In this document: piece after piece, positions 1-11,000 of the stretch
How the letters are laid out: each line of letters opens with the position of its first letter
How positions within the stretch are numbered: position 1 is the stretch's first letter
Assembly: GCF_001026905.1 (NCBI RefSeq)
Contig: NZ_LAQL01000002.1
Coordinates: forward strand, 620,001-684,000
DNA from: Kiloniella spongiae
Lineage (GTDB): Bacteria; Pseudomonadota; Alphaproteobacteria; Kiloniellales; Kiloniellaceae
DNA length: 64,000 nucleotides
Reading direction: 5' to 3'
The notes under the pieces: model-generated
What the model saw: the letters and a program-made list of their open reading frames with translations, nothing else
The model's database searches: none
Told to the model about the DNA's origin: nothing
Program-made: the position numbers and the translations under genes

Positions 1-26
1 CGTTGGTCTGATCTGGAAATTTTGAT

Positions 27-770
27 TTAATTTACCTTCATCATACGCTTGAAAGCGCCATCATAAATACCCACAAGGTCCTGAAATATCTGTGTTGCCT
101 GCTTCATGTCGCTCGCACTTGGCATTTTGATATCTGCAACACCTGAAATTTGGTCAACTTGTCCCTGCAAAGCATCAATATGATCAGCCAATTCAGTAGG
201 AACCTGATAGCTTACAGCTGAAACGCCCTGCAAACTTTCAAGGTGAGAAAAAACCACCGCCAATTGTCGTTCTTCATTCTCCGTCATGATTTTCTGAGGA
301 TCAGCAAGCATACGACCCGCCTCTTCTTCCAGGCGCTGAACAAGATTATGATGCATTGGGTCAACTGATTTTGGTGCAAACCCTAAAACATCGCTCATTC
401 TTCGGCGCAAAGCAGTAAGTTGCTCCTTTTCATCAGTGCTTAGCTTTTTATGCGAAGGCTCTCCGAATATTTCGGTTAGTTGCCTTTCCAAATCTCGGAT
501 GCGGTTTTGTTCTGCTGGTAAAAGATCTTCAAAACGGACGTCCCCTACCTGATGGACAGAACCTTCCATACGCGCCAAGAGTTCTTTTGCTTCGTCAGAT
601 AAGGTAATTTCATAGGCAGCCGAACTGGGACTTTCTTCTTTTTTAGCCTTATTACCTGATGTTAAGCGTTCGTCACTCGGTACCGGGGCAACAGCGTTTG
701 GTAATCCATGGCCGACACCCGTACTGAGAGAAACAACATCCATACTTACGCTCACCTTTTCCCACCTCAT
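27..770 (-). CDS. hypothetical helical protein
   Basis: Open frame of 247 codons that I do not recognise. The product is hydrophilic and looks almost entirely helical, with charged heptad-like stretches at about residues 85-130 and 165-215. No signal peptide, membrane segment or catalytic motif is visible. The first Met has a weak AAAGAG 4 nt upstream; a second Met at codon 10 (position 743) has an AAGG further upstream, so the start is uncertain. It is co-directional with the stress protein gene on its right but separated by about 240 nt. It could be a cytoplasmic coiled-coil or flagellar/export accessory protein, but nothing in the sequence decides this. Confidence 0.6.
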   Translation of the reverse strand: MRWEKVSVSMDVVSLSTGVGHGLPNAVAPVPSDERLTSGNKAKKEESPSSAAYEITLSDEAKELLARMEGSVHQVGDVRFEDLLPAEQNRIRDLERQLTEIFGEPSHKKLSTDEKEQLTALRRRMSDVLGFAPKSVDPMHHNLVQRLEEEAGRMLADPQKIMTENEERQLAVVFSHLESLQGVSAVSYQVPTELADHIDALQGQVDQISGVADIKMPSASDMKQATQIFQDLVGIYDGAFKRMMKVN

Positions 771-1007
771 AAAACTCTTTGGATTTATGAAGCAAATATC
801 AGGCCATAAATTTTATTGTTACTTTTCAATAGGAAAGGTGTTTTATATGAGCATAAATCAGCAATTTTTTCCCTACAATTTTATCGTGGGGAAAAAAGGT
901 ACATGACAATGTTGATCCAGCATTCGTTATGTGCTCATCTCGGTTCAAAGCTTAGCCAACCTGTAGCGAGATGTTTATTGATTTCACTTCTGTAAGATAA
1001 TCCCCGC

Positions 1008-1655
1008 CTATATAGAAGCACCGGGTAAAAAGGGATCAATTCTCGTCCCCTGCACTGGATTTGTCGCAGGATCATCAGTTACAAGGATATCATGACAATG
1101 AACGTCATCTGCTTTCAGCTTGTTCAGGATAGCCAACGCCTTTTGCTCCTGTTCCTGATCCCGAAGCGTAACCCACAACAACAAGCCACCGCGTTGAAGC
1201 TGACTCTCAATTGATTCTGCGTATTTATGACCAATCCATTCAGCGACAAAAGAACCAAAAACACCTGCCGATCCACCAGCCAACACCGCGCCAATAGTTG
1301 CAACGGCCAGAGATCCGCCTGATGCTACAATTGGTGCTGCCGCCACAATCGCACCTATATAGGCCAAACCACCAATGAGTGTTGTTTTTCCCTCAACAAT
1401 TGAATCACGCTCAACATAGGCCGTTCGTGGCACATTGGCATCATCTTCCAGTTCTGTAACAGAATCATACCGATGGCCCAATTTTTCAGTGACCGTTTCT
1501 TCGCTGGCTAACAGGCTGATTTCAGATCGATCAAAACCTGCATTCTGGAGTTCATCGACAGCGGTCTCCAAATCCACAGCACTATGAAAAACACCAACAG
1601 CTTCACGTACAGTCATTTGATGGATTTCTTCCTCTTCCGGGGTGTGTTCAGACAT
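1008..1655 (-). CDS. DUF1269/YflT-like general stress domain protein
   Basis: Product of 215 residues. The N-terminal half (about 15-80) has the short alpha/beta domain of the general stress protein 17M/YflT type: a VGVFHSAVDLETAVDEL helix, then the segment GFDRSEISLLAS. A glycine/alanine-rich hydrophobic stretch (about 95-145) resembles the glycine-zipper region of DUF1269 proteins and probably associates with membrane. The C-terminal part returns to a ferredoxin-like fold (LLLWVTLRDQEQEQKAL). The start is fixed by AAGGAGG 7 nt upstream of the ATG at 1655; an upstream in-frame Met at 1688 lacks this. Role unknown, probably stress-related. Confidence 0.75.
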   Translation of the reverse strand: MSEHTPEEEEIHQMTVREAVGVFHSAVDLETAVDELQNAGFDRSEISLLASEETVTEKLGHRYDSVTELEDDANVPRTAYVERDSIVEGKTTLIGGLAYIGAIVAAAPIVASGGSLAVATIGAVLAGGSAGVFGSFVAEWIGHKYAESIESQLQRGGLLLWVTLRDQEQEQKALAILNKLKADDVHCHDILVTDDPATNPVQGTRIDPFLPGASI

Positions 1656-1833
1656 AAGCGCCTCCTTAAGATAACGCCCCCAGATCAATTCTCTGCAAAT
1701 GAATTAATAAGTGCCGAAAGCACGCTACGCCCCTTGTTCGGCACATAATCATAACACACATCTATGATGATATCAGTAATTAGCATTTCACATAATCGAG
1801 ATTAGAATGATGAGAAGCAATCAGGTAAAAGAA

Positions 1834-1859
1834 AAGCCCGACAGAATTCTATCGAGCTT
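1834..1859 (-). terminator. Rho-independent terminator of pheST
   Basis: An 11-bp imperfect stem (two G-U pairs) around an AATT loop, followed on the minus strand by a T-rich run (TTTTCTTTT). It lies 25 nt past the pheT stop codon and would end the pheS-pheT transcript. Confidence 0.75.
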
Positions 1860-1884
1860 CTCATTTTAACAATTTTACAAAAAT

Positions 1885-4293
1885 TTATCCCCGGAGCGTA
1901 CCGCCCGTTGCCTTCATGGCCTGTGCAATAACTTTCTGCGAAACCGCTTCGATTTCTTCATCCGTCAAGGTTTTGTCTCGGGGTTGTAAAGTCACTGTAA
2001 TAGCCAGTGACTTTTTCCCATCTTCAACACCTTTGCCTTTGTAAACGTCGAAAAGAACAACATCTATAATCAGGTTTTTATCCGCCCCTTTAACAGCACG
2101 GATAAGTTTCCCTGCCTCAACGCCATCATCGACCACGAAAGCAAAATCCCGGTCAACAGACTGGAACGGCGAAAGGTCCAGCGCCGGCTTGATTTTACCT
2201 GATTCGCCTTTTTTGATCTTTGGCTGCGGGATGTTGTCCAAGAAAACTTCAAAAGCAACAACAGGGCCTTTGATATCCATCGCCTCTAGAACACGGGGAT
2301 GGAGTTCACCAAAGGCAGCCAGTACATTCTTTGGCCCCAGACCAAGAACACCGGAACGGCCAGGGTGGAAATAGGATGGTGCCGATGTGAAGACCTGCAG
2401 GTTTTCTACCGGAGCACCCGCTGCGGACAAGGCCGCCATTGCATCACCCTTGGCGTCAAAGAGATCTACAGGGCGGCTTGGGTTTTCCCAATGACGTTCG
2501 GCAATGCTACCGGAACGTAAACCAGTCGCCATCTGCTTTTGTCCTTTGGCCGTATCATCCTGATACTGAGGGCCAACCTCGAAAAGCGCATTATCAGCAA
2601 ATCCACGATCCGTGTTACGCGCTGCAGCTGAAAGTAATGTCGGCAGAATAGAAGGGCGCATCGTATCCAGATCGGTAGAGATCGGATTGGCAACACGCAA
2701 ACTATCGGGAACGCCACCAAAGAGTTCAGCCTGGGCATAAGAAACAAAAGAGAAAGTCACAGCTTCGTCAAGGCCACGCCAGCAAAGTGCTGTTCGCGTA
2801 TTGGACACACGACGTTGTGCCAAAGTCAGCACACCCTGTGGCAGGTAGCTTGGCATTTCCATTTGCGTTTCCGGGATATTTTCATACCCATGGATACGCA
2901 GAATTTCTTCCACAAGACAGGCTTCAAGCTCAACATCCGGGCGCCAGCTTGGAACAGTAGCCAAAATCAAATCATCTTTTTCGGCGACCTCAAAACCCAG
3001 AATAGACAGAATTTCGATCTGATTGTCTTTTTCAACAGCAACGCCGCATAGATCTTTGATACGATTTGGACGCAGCTCAATGACACGTTTTTCTGCTGGA
3101 ATTGATCCTGCGGATGTAATCTTACTGACTTCACCGCCACACAGATCGAGAACCATCTGTGTTGCAACATCTACCCCCCAGTCGGCTGACTGGCTGTCGA
3201 CGGTACGTTCAAAACGATATCGTGCATCAGAGAGAATACCGGATTTACGACCCGTGATCGCAATTGATGTCGGATCAAACAACGCTACTTCCAGGAACAT
3301 ATTTGTGGTTTCATCACTACAGCCGGAATTAAGACCGCCCATAACGCCACCAAGACCCTGAACACTGGTATCATCGCTGATCACAACCATGGTCTCAGAC
3401 AACTTGTATGTTTCTTCATCCAGCGCCAGGAATTCTTCGTCGTTCTTGGCATAACGCATGGTCAGATCACCTTTGACCTTATCAGCATCAAACACATGCA
3501 GTGGTCGACCAAGATCAAACGAAACGTAGTTGGTAATATCAACCAAAGCAGAAATCGGGCGTAACCCGATAGCAAGAAGCCTTTCTTGCAACCATTTGGG
3601 GCTCGGACCATTTTTCAGGTTTTTAAAATAGCGTCCAGCCACATAGGGAACATCATCGGCAACAGCGGCATCAGCTTTCCATTTGATTGAACTCTCAAAA
3701 GAGCCCTCAATTGTTTCAAGCTTCAGAGGCTTAAGCGTTCCCATACCTGCGGCAGCAAGATCGCGCGCAACACCACGCACCCCAAGACAATCGCCCCGGT
3801 TCGGCGTAATCGCAATTTCAATAATCGGATCGTCAAGGCCGAGGATTTCAGCAAGTGGCACACCAACTTCGGTATCTTCAGGAAGATCAATGATGCCATC
3901 ATGTTCATCAGACAATCCCATTTCGCGTTCGGAAACCAACATACCGTTGGAATCTTCGCCGCGTAGATTTCCAGCCTTTAGCGTGAGGTCGATACCGGGA
4001 ACGTATGACCCAACAGGTGCAAACACACCGATCATTCCCGTCCGGGCGTTTGGCGCGCCGCAAACAACCTGACTGATACCCTCGTCTGACTGCACCTGAC
4101 ATACTCTGAGGCGATCAGCATTAGGATGTTGAACAGCTTCAATAACTTTTGCCGTTTTAAAAGCCTTGAGTTCGTCGGCTTTATTTTCAACACCTTCAAC
4201 TTCGAGACCAATGAGAGAAAGTTTTTCAACAATGGCTTCCAGAGAAGCGTCTGTGTCGAGGTGATCTTTCAACCAGTTAAGTGTAAATTTCAT
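1885..4293 (-). CDS. pheT: phenylalanyl-tRNA synthetase beta subunit
   Basis: The 802-residue beta subunit of the cytoplasmic (alpha-beta)2 enzyme that charges tRNA-Phe. The length is normal for bacteria. Domains in order: N-terminal core opening MKFTLNWLKDHLDT; EMAP/tRNA-binding domain at about 40-150 (VIEAVQHPNADRLRVCQV); B3/B4 editing domain around 210-370; B5 domain around 400-475; the inactive class II-like core; and a C-terminal ferredoxin-fold anticodon-binding domain (about 705-802, FQSVDRDFAFVVDD). It starts 14 nt after the pheS stop, so the two are co-transcribed. A terminator follows the gene. Confidence 0.98.
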   Translation of the reverse strand: MKFTLNWLKDHLDTDASLEAIVEKLSLIGLEVEGVENKADELKAFKTAKVIEAVQHPNADRLRVCQVQSDEGISQVVCGAPNARTGMIGVFAPVGSYVPGIDLTLKAGNLRGEDSNGMLVSEREMGLSDEHDGIIDLPEDTEVGVPLAEILGLDDPIIEIAITPNRGDCLGVRGVARDLAAAGMGTLKPLKLETIEGSFESSIKWKADAAVADDVPYVAGRYFKNLKNGPSPKWLQERLLAIGLRPISALVDITNYVSFDLGRPLHVFDADKVKGDLTMRYAKNDEEFLALDEETYKLSETMVVISDDTSVQGLGGVMGGLNSGCSDETTNMFLEVALFDPTSIAITGRKSGILSDARYRFERTVDSQSADWGVDVATQMVLDLCGGEVSKITSAGSIPAEKRVIELRPNRIKDLCGVAVEKDNQIEILSILGFEVAEKDDLILATVPSWRPDVELEACLVEEILRIHGYENIPETQMEMPSYLPQGVLTLAQRRVSNTRTALCWRGLDEAVTFSFVSYAQAELFGGVPDSLRVANPISTDLDTMRPSILPTLLSAAARNTDRGFADNALFEVGPQYQDDTAKGQKQMATGLRSGSIAERHWENPSRPVDLFDAKGDAMAALSAAGAPVENLQVFTSAPSYFHPGRSGVLGLGPKNVLAAFGELHPRVLEAMDIKGPVVAFEVFLDNIPQPKIKKGESGKIKPALDLSPFQSVDRDFAFVVDDGVEAGKLIRAVKGADKNLIIDVVLFDVYKGKGVEDGKKSLAITVTLQPRDKTLTDEEIEAVSQKVIAQAMKATGGTLRG

Positions 4294-4307
4294 TTTCCCA
4301 AACCTCT

Positions 4308-5378
4308 CTACAGACCACGGACCATGCTGGGCATTTCCATCGGCAAGAAGCCATAGTGTTTCATCCAGCGCAGATCAGTTTCATAGAAGGTTCTTAAATC
4401 AGGAATGCCGTATTTGAGCATGGCAAGACGTTCAATCCCGATACCAAAGGCAAAGCCCTGATACTTGGAAGAATCAATACCGCAATTCTCGAGCACTTTG
4501 GGGTGAACCATGCCACTGCCAAGAATTTCCAACCAGTCCTCGCCGGCACCAATTTTCAGCTGCCCGCCAGAACGGGAACACCCGATGTCAACTTCGGCAG
4601 AGGGCTCTGTAAACGGGAAATAACTCGGACGGAAGCGTAAGGGCAGATCTTTCACGCCAAAGAAGGCACGACAGAATTCAATGAGAACGCCCTTAAGGTG
4701 ACCCATGTTGGTTTTCTCATCGATAACCAGTCCTTCAACCTGATGGAACATCGGGGAGTGTGTGGCATCGTGATCGGCACGGAATGTCCGGCCAGGGGCG
4801 ATAATCCGAATAGGTGGTGTCGTATTCTGCATTGCACGAATTTGCACAGGGGAAGTATGTGTCCGCAAGACGGATCGGGTTCCATCTTCTCTCTCTGGCA
4901 TATAGAAAGTATCGAGTTCCTGACGTGCAGGGTGTTCCGGCGGAATATTCAACGCAGTGAAATTATGGAAATCATCTTCGATATGATGTCCTTCGGCCAC
5001 GGAAAAGCCCATTTCACCAAAAATCGCCACCAGTTCTTCCAAAGTCTGACTTATGGGATGCATTTTACCGATTGTCGTAGGTCTTGGCGGCAGAGACACA
5101 TCAACTTTTTCTTCGGCAAGACGTGCTTCCAGTGCAACTGAATGCAGGCTAGCCTTGCGGATTTCAATTGCTTCGGCAACGGCTTGCTTAATCAGATTAA
5201 ATGCCTGTCCGGCTTCTTTACGCTCTTCAGGAGCCAAATTACCCAACGTTTTCATGCGCTGTGTAATTTCACCCTTTTTTCCCAGTGCCTGAACACGCAC
5301 AGCATCCAAAGCATCCAGATCTGTGGCGGCTTCGACTCTTTGCAGTAAATCACTGCGAAGTTCTTCCAGATTATCCAT
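4308..5378 (-). CDS. pheS: phenylalanyl-tRNA synthetase alpha subunit
   Basis: Catalytic alpha subunit, 356 residues. It has an N-terminal coiled-coil tRNA-binding arm (about 1-85) and a class II aminoacyl-tRNA synthetase core. Motif 2 is visible as FRADHDATHSPMFHQVEGL near 200-218 and motif 3 as GFAFGIGIERLAMLKYG near 308-324. It activates Phe with ATP together with PheT. It follows the small lipoprotein gene by 43 nt and precedes pheT by 14 nt. No pheM-like Phe-rich leader peptide was seen upstream. Confidence 0.98.
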   Translation of the reverse strand: MDNLEELRSDLLQRVEAATDLDALDAVRVQALGKKGEITQRMKTLGNLAPEERKEAGQAFNLIKQAVAEAIEIRKASLHSVALEARLAEEKVDVSLPPRPTTIGKMHPISQTLEELVAIFGEMGFSVAEGHHIEDDFHNFTALNIPPEHPARQELDTFYMPEREDGTRSVLRTHTSPVQIRAMQNTTPPIRIIAPGRTFRADHDATHSPMFHQVEGLVIDEKTNMGHLKGVLIEFCRAFFGVKDLPLRFRPSYFPFTEPSAEVDIGCSRSGGQLKIGAGEDWLEILGSGMVHPKVLENCGIDSSKYQGFAFGIGIERLAMLKYGIPDLRTFYETDLRWMKHYGFLPMEMPSMVRGL

Positions 5379-5421
5379 TATACTTCCCGTTCATGAGGGT
5401 ATCCTCAATCAGTCATCTTGT

Positions 5422-5832
5422 TTATTCTAATTTCATTGCCAGCATTGCAACAGCCCCCCCCACGACACTCTGAACCTGTCCATCAAGCAGGACTTTGTCC
5501 AAAACCACATCGTGAGATGTTCGATCATAGCGGTACAAAAGTGTTAATTCGCGGTCAGCATTATCCAGTTTTTTCCGAATACTTGCACTTACCAGTATCA
5601 GTTGATCTGACTGTTTATCATCCCATGGTCCCGCGAGCCAAGTGACTTTACCATGACGCCCCGCCAACTCACCGATTAAATCATCGTTACTCTGTCCGTC
5701 TGCAACATAATCACGCACGGCGTCTATATCATCGGAATAATTTGCACTCGTTGCACCACCAGCGTCAAAACAGCCAGACAGCAGGGACAAGCAAAGGGCA
5801 ATAGAAGTGAAGATCTTCAAAGAGGAGACCAC
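5422..5832 (-). CDS. small lipoprotein of unknown function
   Basis: Product of 136 residues with a type II signal: a hydrophobic stretch and lipobox LLSGC, placing the lipidated Cys at about residue 21. The mature part has a predicted alpha/beta character with the segment LLYRYDRTSHDVVLDKVLL. No family is recognised. The start is a GTG at 5832; the upstream GGAACG is a poor ribosome binding site, and an in-frame TTG five codons in is an alternative. It lies between rplT and pheS on the same strand, so it may be carried on the rpmI-rplT or pheST transcript. Confidence 0.7.
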   Translation of the reverse strand: MVSSLKIFTSIALCLSLLSGCFDAGGATSANYSDDIDAVRDYVADGQSNDDLIGELAGRHGKVTWLAGPWDDKQSDQLILVSASIRKKLDNADRELTLLYRYDRTSHDVVLDKVLLDGQVQSVVGGAVAMLAMKLE

Positions 5833-5963
5833 GGGACGTCGTTCCGATTACAAGCAACAGATTATGTAAATTCAATCAGCGGATTCTGCTAAGGCAGGAC
5901 TGTGATACGAAAGATAGAATACATTTTCTTTAACAAATTAATTTAGGCCCTTAATGACAAACA

Positions 5964-5990
5964 GGCAGCACCCGAAAACCGGATGCTGCC
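5964..5990 (-). terminator. hairpin between rplT and the lipoprotein gene
   Basis: Strong stem GGCAGCA(T)CCG / CGG(G)TGCTGCC with a TTTT loop, beginning 29 nt after the rplT stop. The downstream tract is only TGTTTGTC, so this may be a partial terminator that lowers read-through from rpmI-rplT into pheST. Confidence 0.6.
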
Positions 5991-6018
5991 CTGTCATAAA
6001 GCCTAAAACGAGTGCGCG

Positions 6019-6375
6019 TTAAGCCAGAGCTGCTTTTGCCTTTTCGACAACAGCAGCAAATGCAGCTGGCTCACGAACAGCCAGATCAGCAAGCACTTTA
6101 CGGTCAAGACCGATTTCGGCTTTCTTCACACCATTCATGAACTGAGAGTACGTGATACCATGCATGCGGGCACCAGCGTTGATACGTTGAATCCACAGAC
6201 CACGGAATGTACGTTTCTTAACACGACGATCGCGATATGCGTACTGCCAGCCTTTTTCAAGGCGCTGTACAGCAACGCGGAAGACGTTTTTGCCACGGCT
6301 GCGGAAGCCTTTAGCAAGTTTAACAATTTTTTTGTGGCGTGCACGCGCTGTCACGCCCCGTTTAACACGAGCCAT
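6019..6375 (-). CDS. rplT: 50S ribosomal protein L20
   Basis: Complete L20 of 118 residues beginning [18 protein letters not shown], with the very basic N-terminal tail that threads into 23S rRNA and the conserved core ([20 protein letters not shown]). L20 is an early assembly protein of the large subunit and in several bacteria represses its own operon through the mRNA leader. It starts 17 nt after the rpmI stop and is clearly co-transcribed with it. Confidence 0.98.
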   Translation of the reverse strand: MARVKRGVTARARHKKIVKLAKGFRSRGKNVFRVAVQRLEKGWQYAYRDRRVKKRTFRGLWIQRINAGARMHGITYSQFMNGVKKAEIGLDRKVLADLAVREPAAFAAVVEKAKAALA

Positions 6376-6392
6376 TTGCTACTACCTTAACC

Positions 6393-6593
6393 TTAACCGT
6401 TAACGAGGAAATTACGTTTGATGACACGAGCATCAGAATCACAAAGTGTTGTCGTACCGCGAGCGTTACGAATCATTGTTTGTGAGCGTTTGCGCATACC
6501 GTGACGTTTACCTGCCTGAGCAGCAACGACTTTACCGGTTCCGGTCAGGCGGAAGCGTTTCTTCGCGCCAGATTTCGTCTTAAGTTTGGGCAT
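6393..6593 (-). CDS. rpmI: 50S ribosomal protein L35
   Basis: Typical 66-residue L35, beginning [20 protein letters not shown] and containing the conserved KRHGMRKRS segment. It is the first gene of the rpmI-rplT unit here. In enterobacteria infC directly precedes it; here infC is about 6 kb away and rpmI has its own promoter. Confidence 0.98.
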   Translation of the reverse strand: MPKLKTKSGAKKRFRLTGTGKVVAAQAGKRHGMRKRSQTMIRNARGTTTLCDSDARVIKRNFLVNG

Positions 6594-6930
6594 TTTCTTT
6601 CCTTATAAATAAAGTTCTTCTTCAGAGTGACTAGGCATACCCTTTGGCACATGCCACCCGACAATGGCGGGGGTTATAGTATCATTTCCCCCCTTTGGCA
6701 AGCTCAAACATAGGGAAAATATGGAGTCCCCAGTCAAAGCTTCCGTTCTTTTTTCTCACATCTTTTTATCATTAATGCTAGGTTATATCTGACCTGAATG
6801 CATTTTTATGAATAAAAAGATGAAAACATACCCTAGAGTATTGAACAATAATTAAAAGATCATACTTCTTGCATCACAACTCACATTCCTTGCCGACGCT
6901 TATTGCTGGACATCAAAAGAGAACCAAGCC
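6594..6930. other. divergent intergenic region rpmI / RND pump
   Basis: About 340 nt between the rpmI start and the RND adaptor start. It contains the rpmI promoter and a short leader with a GGCA/TGCC hairpin on the left. The right part is AT-rich with a small AGGT-N8-ACCT inverted repeat that could serve a pump regulator. No coding region is seen, and no regulator gene lies next to the pump. Confidence 0.5.
6673..6701 (-). promoter_or_regulatory. sigma-70-type promoter of rpmI-rplT
   Basis: On the minus strand: TTGCCA (6696-6701), 17 nt, then TATAAC (6673-6678), predicting a start near 6666 and a leader of about 72 nt before rpmI. A GGGGG/CCCCC inverted repeat overlaps the promoter and start. 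This would explain how rpmI-rplT is expressed apart from thrS-infC. Confidence 0.65.
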
Positions 6931-8040
6931 ATGAAGTTTCCCTATACAAAAACACCCGCACTGATCTTCGCCTCAACTATCTTATTTGGTACACAGCTAG
7001 CCACGGCACAGGATAATTCCGTTCCTCCTCCAAGTGTGATTGTTACCACCGTACAGACACAGGATATTACACCAGAACTAACTTTTGTGGGTCGTGTTGA
7101 AGCCGTCAATACGGTTGATTTGCGCGCACGTGTTGAAGGTTTCGTCGAAGAAAGACATTTTAAGGAAGGCGCAAATATCCAGCAAGGCGATTTGCTTTAT
7201 GTTTTGGAAAAAGCCCCTTATCAAATTGCCGTCGAGCAAGCCAAAGCGGATCTTGCCGGGGCAAACGCGACCCTGAAAAATGCAAGATCGGACCTAAAAC
7301 GAAAAAAAGATCTTCGCAAAAAGAAAGTTGTCTCCGAAGCGTCCCTGGACACTTCAGAAGCCAGTGAATCCTCTGCTCTAGCAACTGTGATGCAAGCAAA
7401 AGCAGCATTACGCAGAGCTGAACTTGATCTAAGCTACACCGAAATCCATAGCCCACTAGATGGTCAAATCAGCCTATCTCGCTATAGTGTTGGAAATTTG
7501 GTCAATTCCAGCAGCGAACCACTTGCAACAATCACCAGCCTTGATCCAATTTATGTTACTGTTCCTGTGAGCGATAAACTCATCCTGGAAGCTCGGCGCG
7601 AAGGCCTATCAAGCGAAACTCCTGTCATCCCTTCCTTGGTTCTCTCAGATGGAAAACCTTATGAGAGTGAAGGCCGATTTGACTTTATTAACACTCAAGT
7701 TAATCAAAGCACCAACTCAATAATTACCCGGGCAATTTTCCCCAATCCCAAACATATATTAGTTCCAGGACAATTCGTTAGTGTTATCGTCCGTGACAAA
7801 AAAACCCGAAGTGAGTTGGTTGTTCCTCAAGCGTCAGTTCAAAAAGATCAACAAGGTTACTTTACTCTGGTTGTTAGTCGTAGCAACAAAGTGGAAATCC
7901 GTCGCGTTCAAGTGGGGGAGCAAGTCGATACGAAATGGGTTGTAAAAGACGGCCTCCTCAAAGGAGAACGCATTATTGTCCAAGGCATCCAGAAGGTAAA
8001 ACCAGATATGGTGGTTAACCCGGTTGAAGAAGGAGCCTAA
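6931..8040 (+). CDS. RND efflux periplasmic adaptor (MFP) subunit
   Basis: Membrane fusion protein of 369 residues. A Sec signal peptide (about 1-27, ending ATAQ) is followed by a barrel-sandwich/lipoyl half ([19 protein letters not shown]), an alpha-helical hairpin (about 100-155), the second lipoyl half ([13 protein letters not shown]), then beta-barrel and membrane-proximal domains. It links the inner-membrane RND pump to an outer-membrane channel. The permease gene follows after 2 nt, so translation is probably coupled. No TolC-type gene is in this window. Confidence 0.93.
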   Translation: MKFPYTKTPALIFASTILFGTQLATAQDNSVPPPSVIVTTVQTQDITPELTFVGRVEAVNTVDLRARVEGFVEERHFKEGANIQQGDLLYVLEKAPYQIAVEQAKADLAGANATLKNARSDLKRKKDLRKKKVVSEASLDTSEASESSALATVMQAKAALRRAELDLSYTEIHSPLDGQISLSRYSVGNLVNSSSEPLATITSLDPIYVTVPVSDKLILEARREGLSSETPVIPSLVLSDGKPYESEGRFDFINTQVNQSTNSIITRAIFPNPKHILVPGQFVSVIVRDKKTRSELVVPQASVQKDQQGYFTLVVSRSNKVEIRRVQVGEQVDTKWVVKDGLLKGERIIVQGIQKVKPDMVVNPVEEGA

Positions 8041-8042
8041 TC

Positions 8043-11000
8043 GTGTTTTCAGCCTTTTTCATCAATCGCCCCAAGTTTGCCTTGGTCATATCAATTGTTA
8101 TTTCTCTGGCAGGCATCATCGCCCTAAACTCAATTCCCGTCGCGGAATACCCGGACATTACACCACCACAGGTCAAGGTAACCACCAGCTATCCCGGTGC
8201 GAATGCAACTGTTGTTGAACAGTCTGTCGCCGCCCCAATTGAAGCAAAAGTCAACGGTGTTGACGACATGCTATATATGTCTTCAACAAGCAGTAACGAT
8301 GGCGGTTACGAACTAACAGTCACCTTTGCTGTGGGAACAGATCCGGATATTGCTGCAGTTAATGTCCAAAATCGAGTTGCAACAGCCAATTCCTCGCTGC
8401 CACAAGAAGTCACACGACAAGGCGTGATTACGCAGAAACAGTCAACGTCAATGCTTCTTGTAATCAATATGGTCTCACCTGATAACTCGCAAGATTCACT
8501 GTTCCTGAGTAACTACGCTTCAATCTATATTCAGGATTCACTCGCACGCATTAATGGCGTCGGTAGCGTCTCTCAGTTCGGAGCCCTGGATTACGGAATG
8601 CGAGTCTGGCTCAATCCGGATCGTATGACAGCCGTCGAACTCACAACCAAAGATGTGACCGAGGCGATTGAAAATCAAAACATTCAAGCCACGGCTGGAC
8701 AGTTAGGCGCACCGCCATTTGAAGGAACACCACAATTTCAGTACACCCTTCAGGCCAAAGGGCGCCTAACCACCGTTGAAGAATTCGAAAATATCGTTAT
8801 TCGAGCTAATCAGGACGGCTCCTTTGTCCGATTAAAAGACATCGCACGCATAGAGCTTGGATCTCAAAGCTATTCATCAGCTTCAAAACTTAACAACGCT
8901 CCTTCTGCAGCAATCGCGGTCTATCAATCACCCGGAGCAAATGCGCTAGATGTCGCGGATGCCATCTATGCAGAGCTGGATCGCCTGTCAGAGAACTTCC
9001 CACAAGGCGTGGAGTATAAAATACTCTACGATACGACTAACGCCGTTCGGGCCTCGGTCAAAGAAGTCATCGAAACGTTGCTGATTACCTTTGCTCTTGT
9101 TGTCAGCGTTACTTTCCTCTTTTTGAGTGACTGGCGCTCAACTCTGATCCCAAGTCTTGCGATCCCTGTTTCCCTTATTGGTACTTTTGCCGTTCTTTAT
9201 GCCGTTGGCTTCAGTGCCAATATGATCACACTTTTTGCCATTATCCTCGCCATTGGCATTGTCGTCGATGACAGTATTGTCGTTGTCGAAAATGTACAGA
9301 GGATCATGAAAGAAACCGGAAAGTCAGCCCCAGATTCGACTTTACTGGCAATGAAAGAAGTTACTGGCCCTGTCGTCGCCACAACACTGGTTTTGCTGGC
9401 GGTCTTTGTGCCCGTATCCTTCATGCCCGGCATTACTGGGGAATTATACAAGCAATTCTCACTCACGATCTGTGTTGCAGTTTCTCTGTCATCTATAAAC
9501 GCCTTAACCCTATCACCCGCACTTTGCGCACTTCTTTTAAAGCCTGACAGCGGAGAACCTCGAGGTCCTTTGAAACTGTTCGCAAATCTCGTCGATCGTA
9601 CACGTAATGGCTACAGCAGAGTTGTTGCTCTTATGATTAGACGACTTGCAATTTCCCTGGCCGTACTTGGTATTTTTGCGGGTGTGACCGTCTATATGTT
9701 CCAGATTGTTCCTACAGGCTTTATTCCCATGGAAGATAAGGGCGTGTTCTTCGTGAACGTTCAGCTTCCGGATGGGGCATCACTGGAGCGAACAAATAAA
9801 GTTACCGCTGATGTCACAGATATGCTGCTCGAAGAAGAAGGCGTCACCGATGTTATCTCTGTTTCCGGCTTCAGTATAATATCAGGCGCTGCTTCAAACT
9901 CATCCCTTCTGATACCGATATTAAGTGACTGGTCAGAACGAAGCTCTTTCGAATTAAAATGGTTCAATATTCTAGGCCGCATTAATGGTCGCTTAGCAGG
10001 TCTTGCATCAGCAGAATCCTTTGCTTTCCCTCTGCCTCCTATTATGGGGCTCGGCACAAGCGGTGGCGTTGAAGCCCAGGTTCAGGATTATCTAGGACGA
10101 ACGCCACAAGAACTTGCTTCGGCTGTGCGCAGCTTGGCCTTTGCAGCTAACCAGCAACCAGAGTTAACATCTGTATTCAGTACCTATTCTGCCAATATCC
10201 CCCAGCTATTCCTAGAAGTTGATCGGGAAAAAGCGCTCGTTCTCGGCGTAAAGATCTCGGATATTTTCTCAACCTTGCAGGCAAATCTTGGTTCATCCTA
10301 TATCAATGACTTTAACCTCTACGGAAAGGTGTACAGAGTTCAGATCCAGGCAGAGGCACAGTTCCGAGACGGACTGGAAGATATCGATAATCTGCATGTT
10401 CGTAACGATAGCGGTGATATGATCCCTCTAAGAACACTGATCGAGATTGAGCCCATCTTAGGCCCCTTGTCCGTCGCTCGTTACAATCAGTTCAAATCGG
10501 CATCCATAACCGGATCACCTGCGACAGGCTACAGTAGTGGTGATGCCATTGCTGCACTGGAACGCGCCGCGGCTGATGCACTTCCCGATGGATATGGTAT
10601 TGAATGGACGGGAACCTCTAAACAGGAACAGGAAGCTGGTGGTTATATTGTTATCATATTCTCACTGGCCCTGATCTTTGCGTACCTCTTTCTTGTTGCC
10701 CAATATGAAAGCTGGAGCATCCCTCTATCGGTTATAGTCTCAGTTATTCTCGCTGCTTTTGGTGCTTTAGTACCCATGGCACTCTTACCTTTTCTCGATA
10801 ACAATCTCTATGCTCAAATCGGCATGGTGATGCTTATTGGGCTTGCCAGTAAAAGCGCCATTCTCATTGTCGAGTTTGCCAAGGTCAGACGTGAAGAAGG
10901 CCTTTCTATAACAGAAGCCGCCCTTGATGCTGCAAGCCTTCGCTTCAGAGCTGTTATGATGACAGCCCTTTCATTCATCCTTGGGGTTTTACCCCTGATC

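Noticed and set aside
847-995. Two tiny overlapping plus-strand ORFs (19 and 30 codons) joined by ATGA
   Set aside because: Ribosome binding sites are only moderate, peptides look random, and there is no promoter or homologue in mind. Overlap of start and stop is easily chance in an AT-rich gap.
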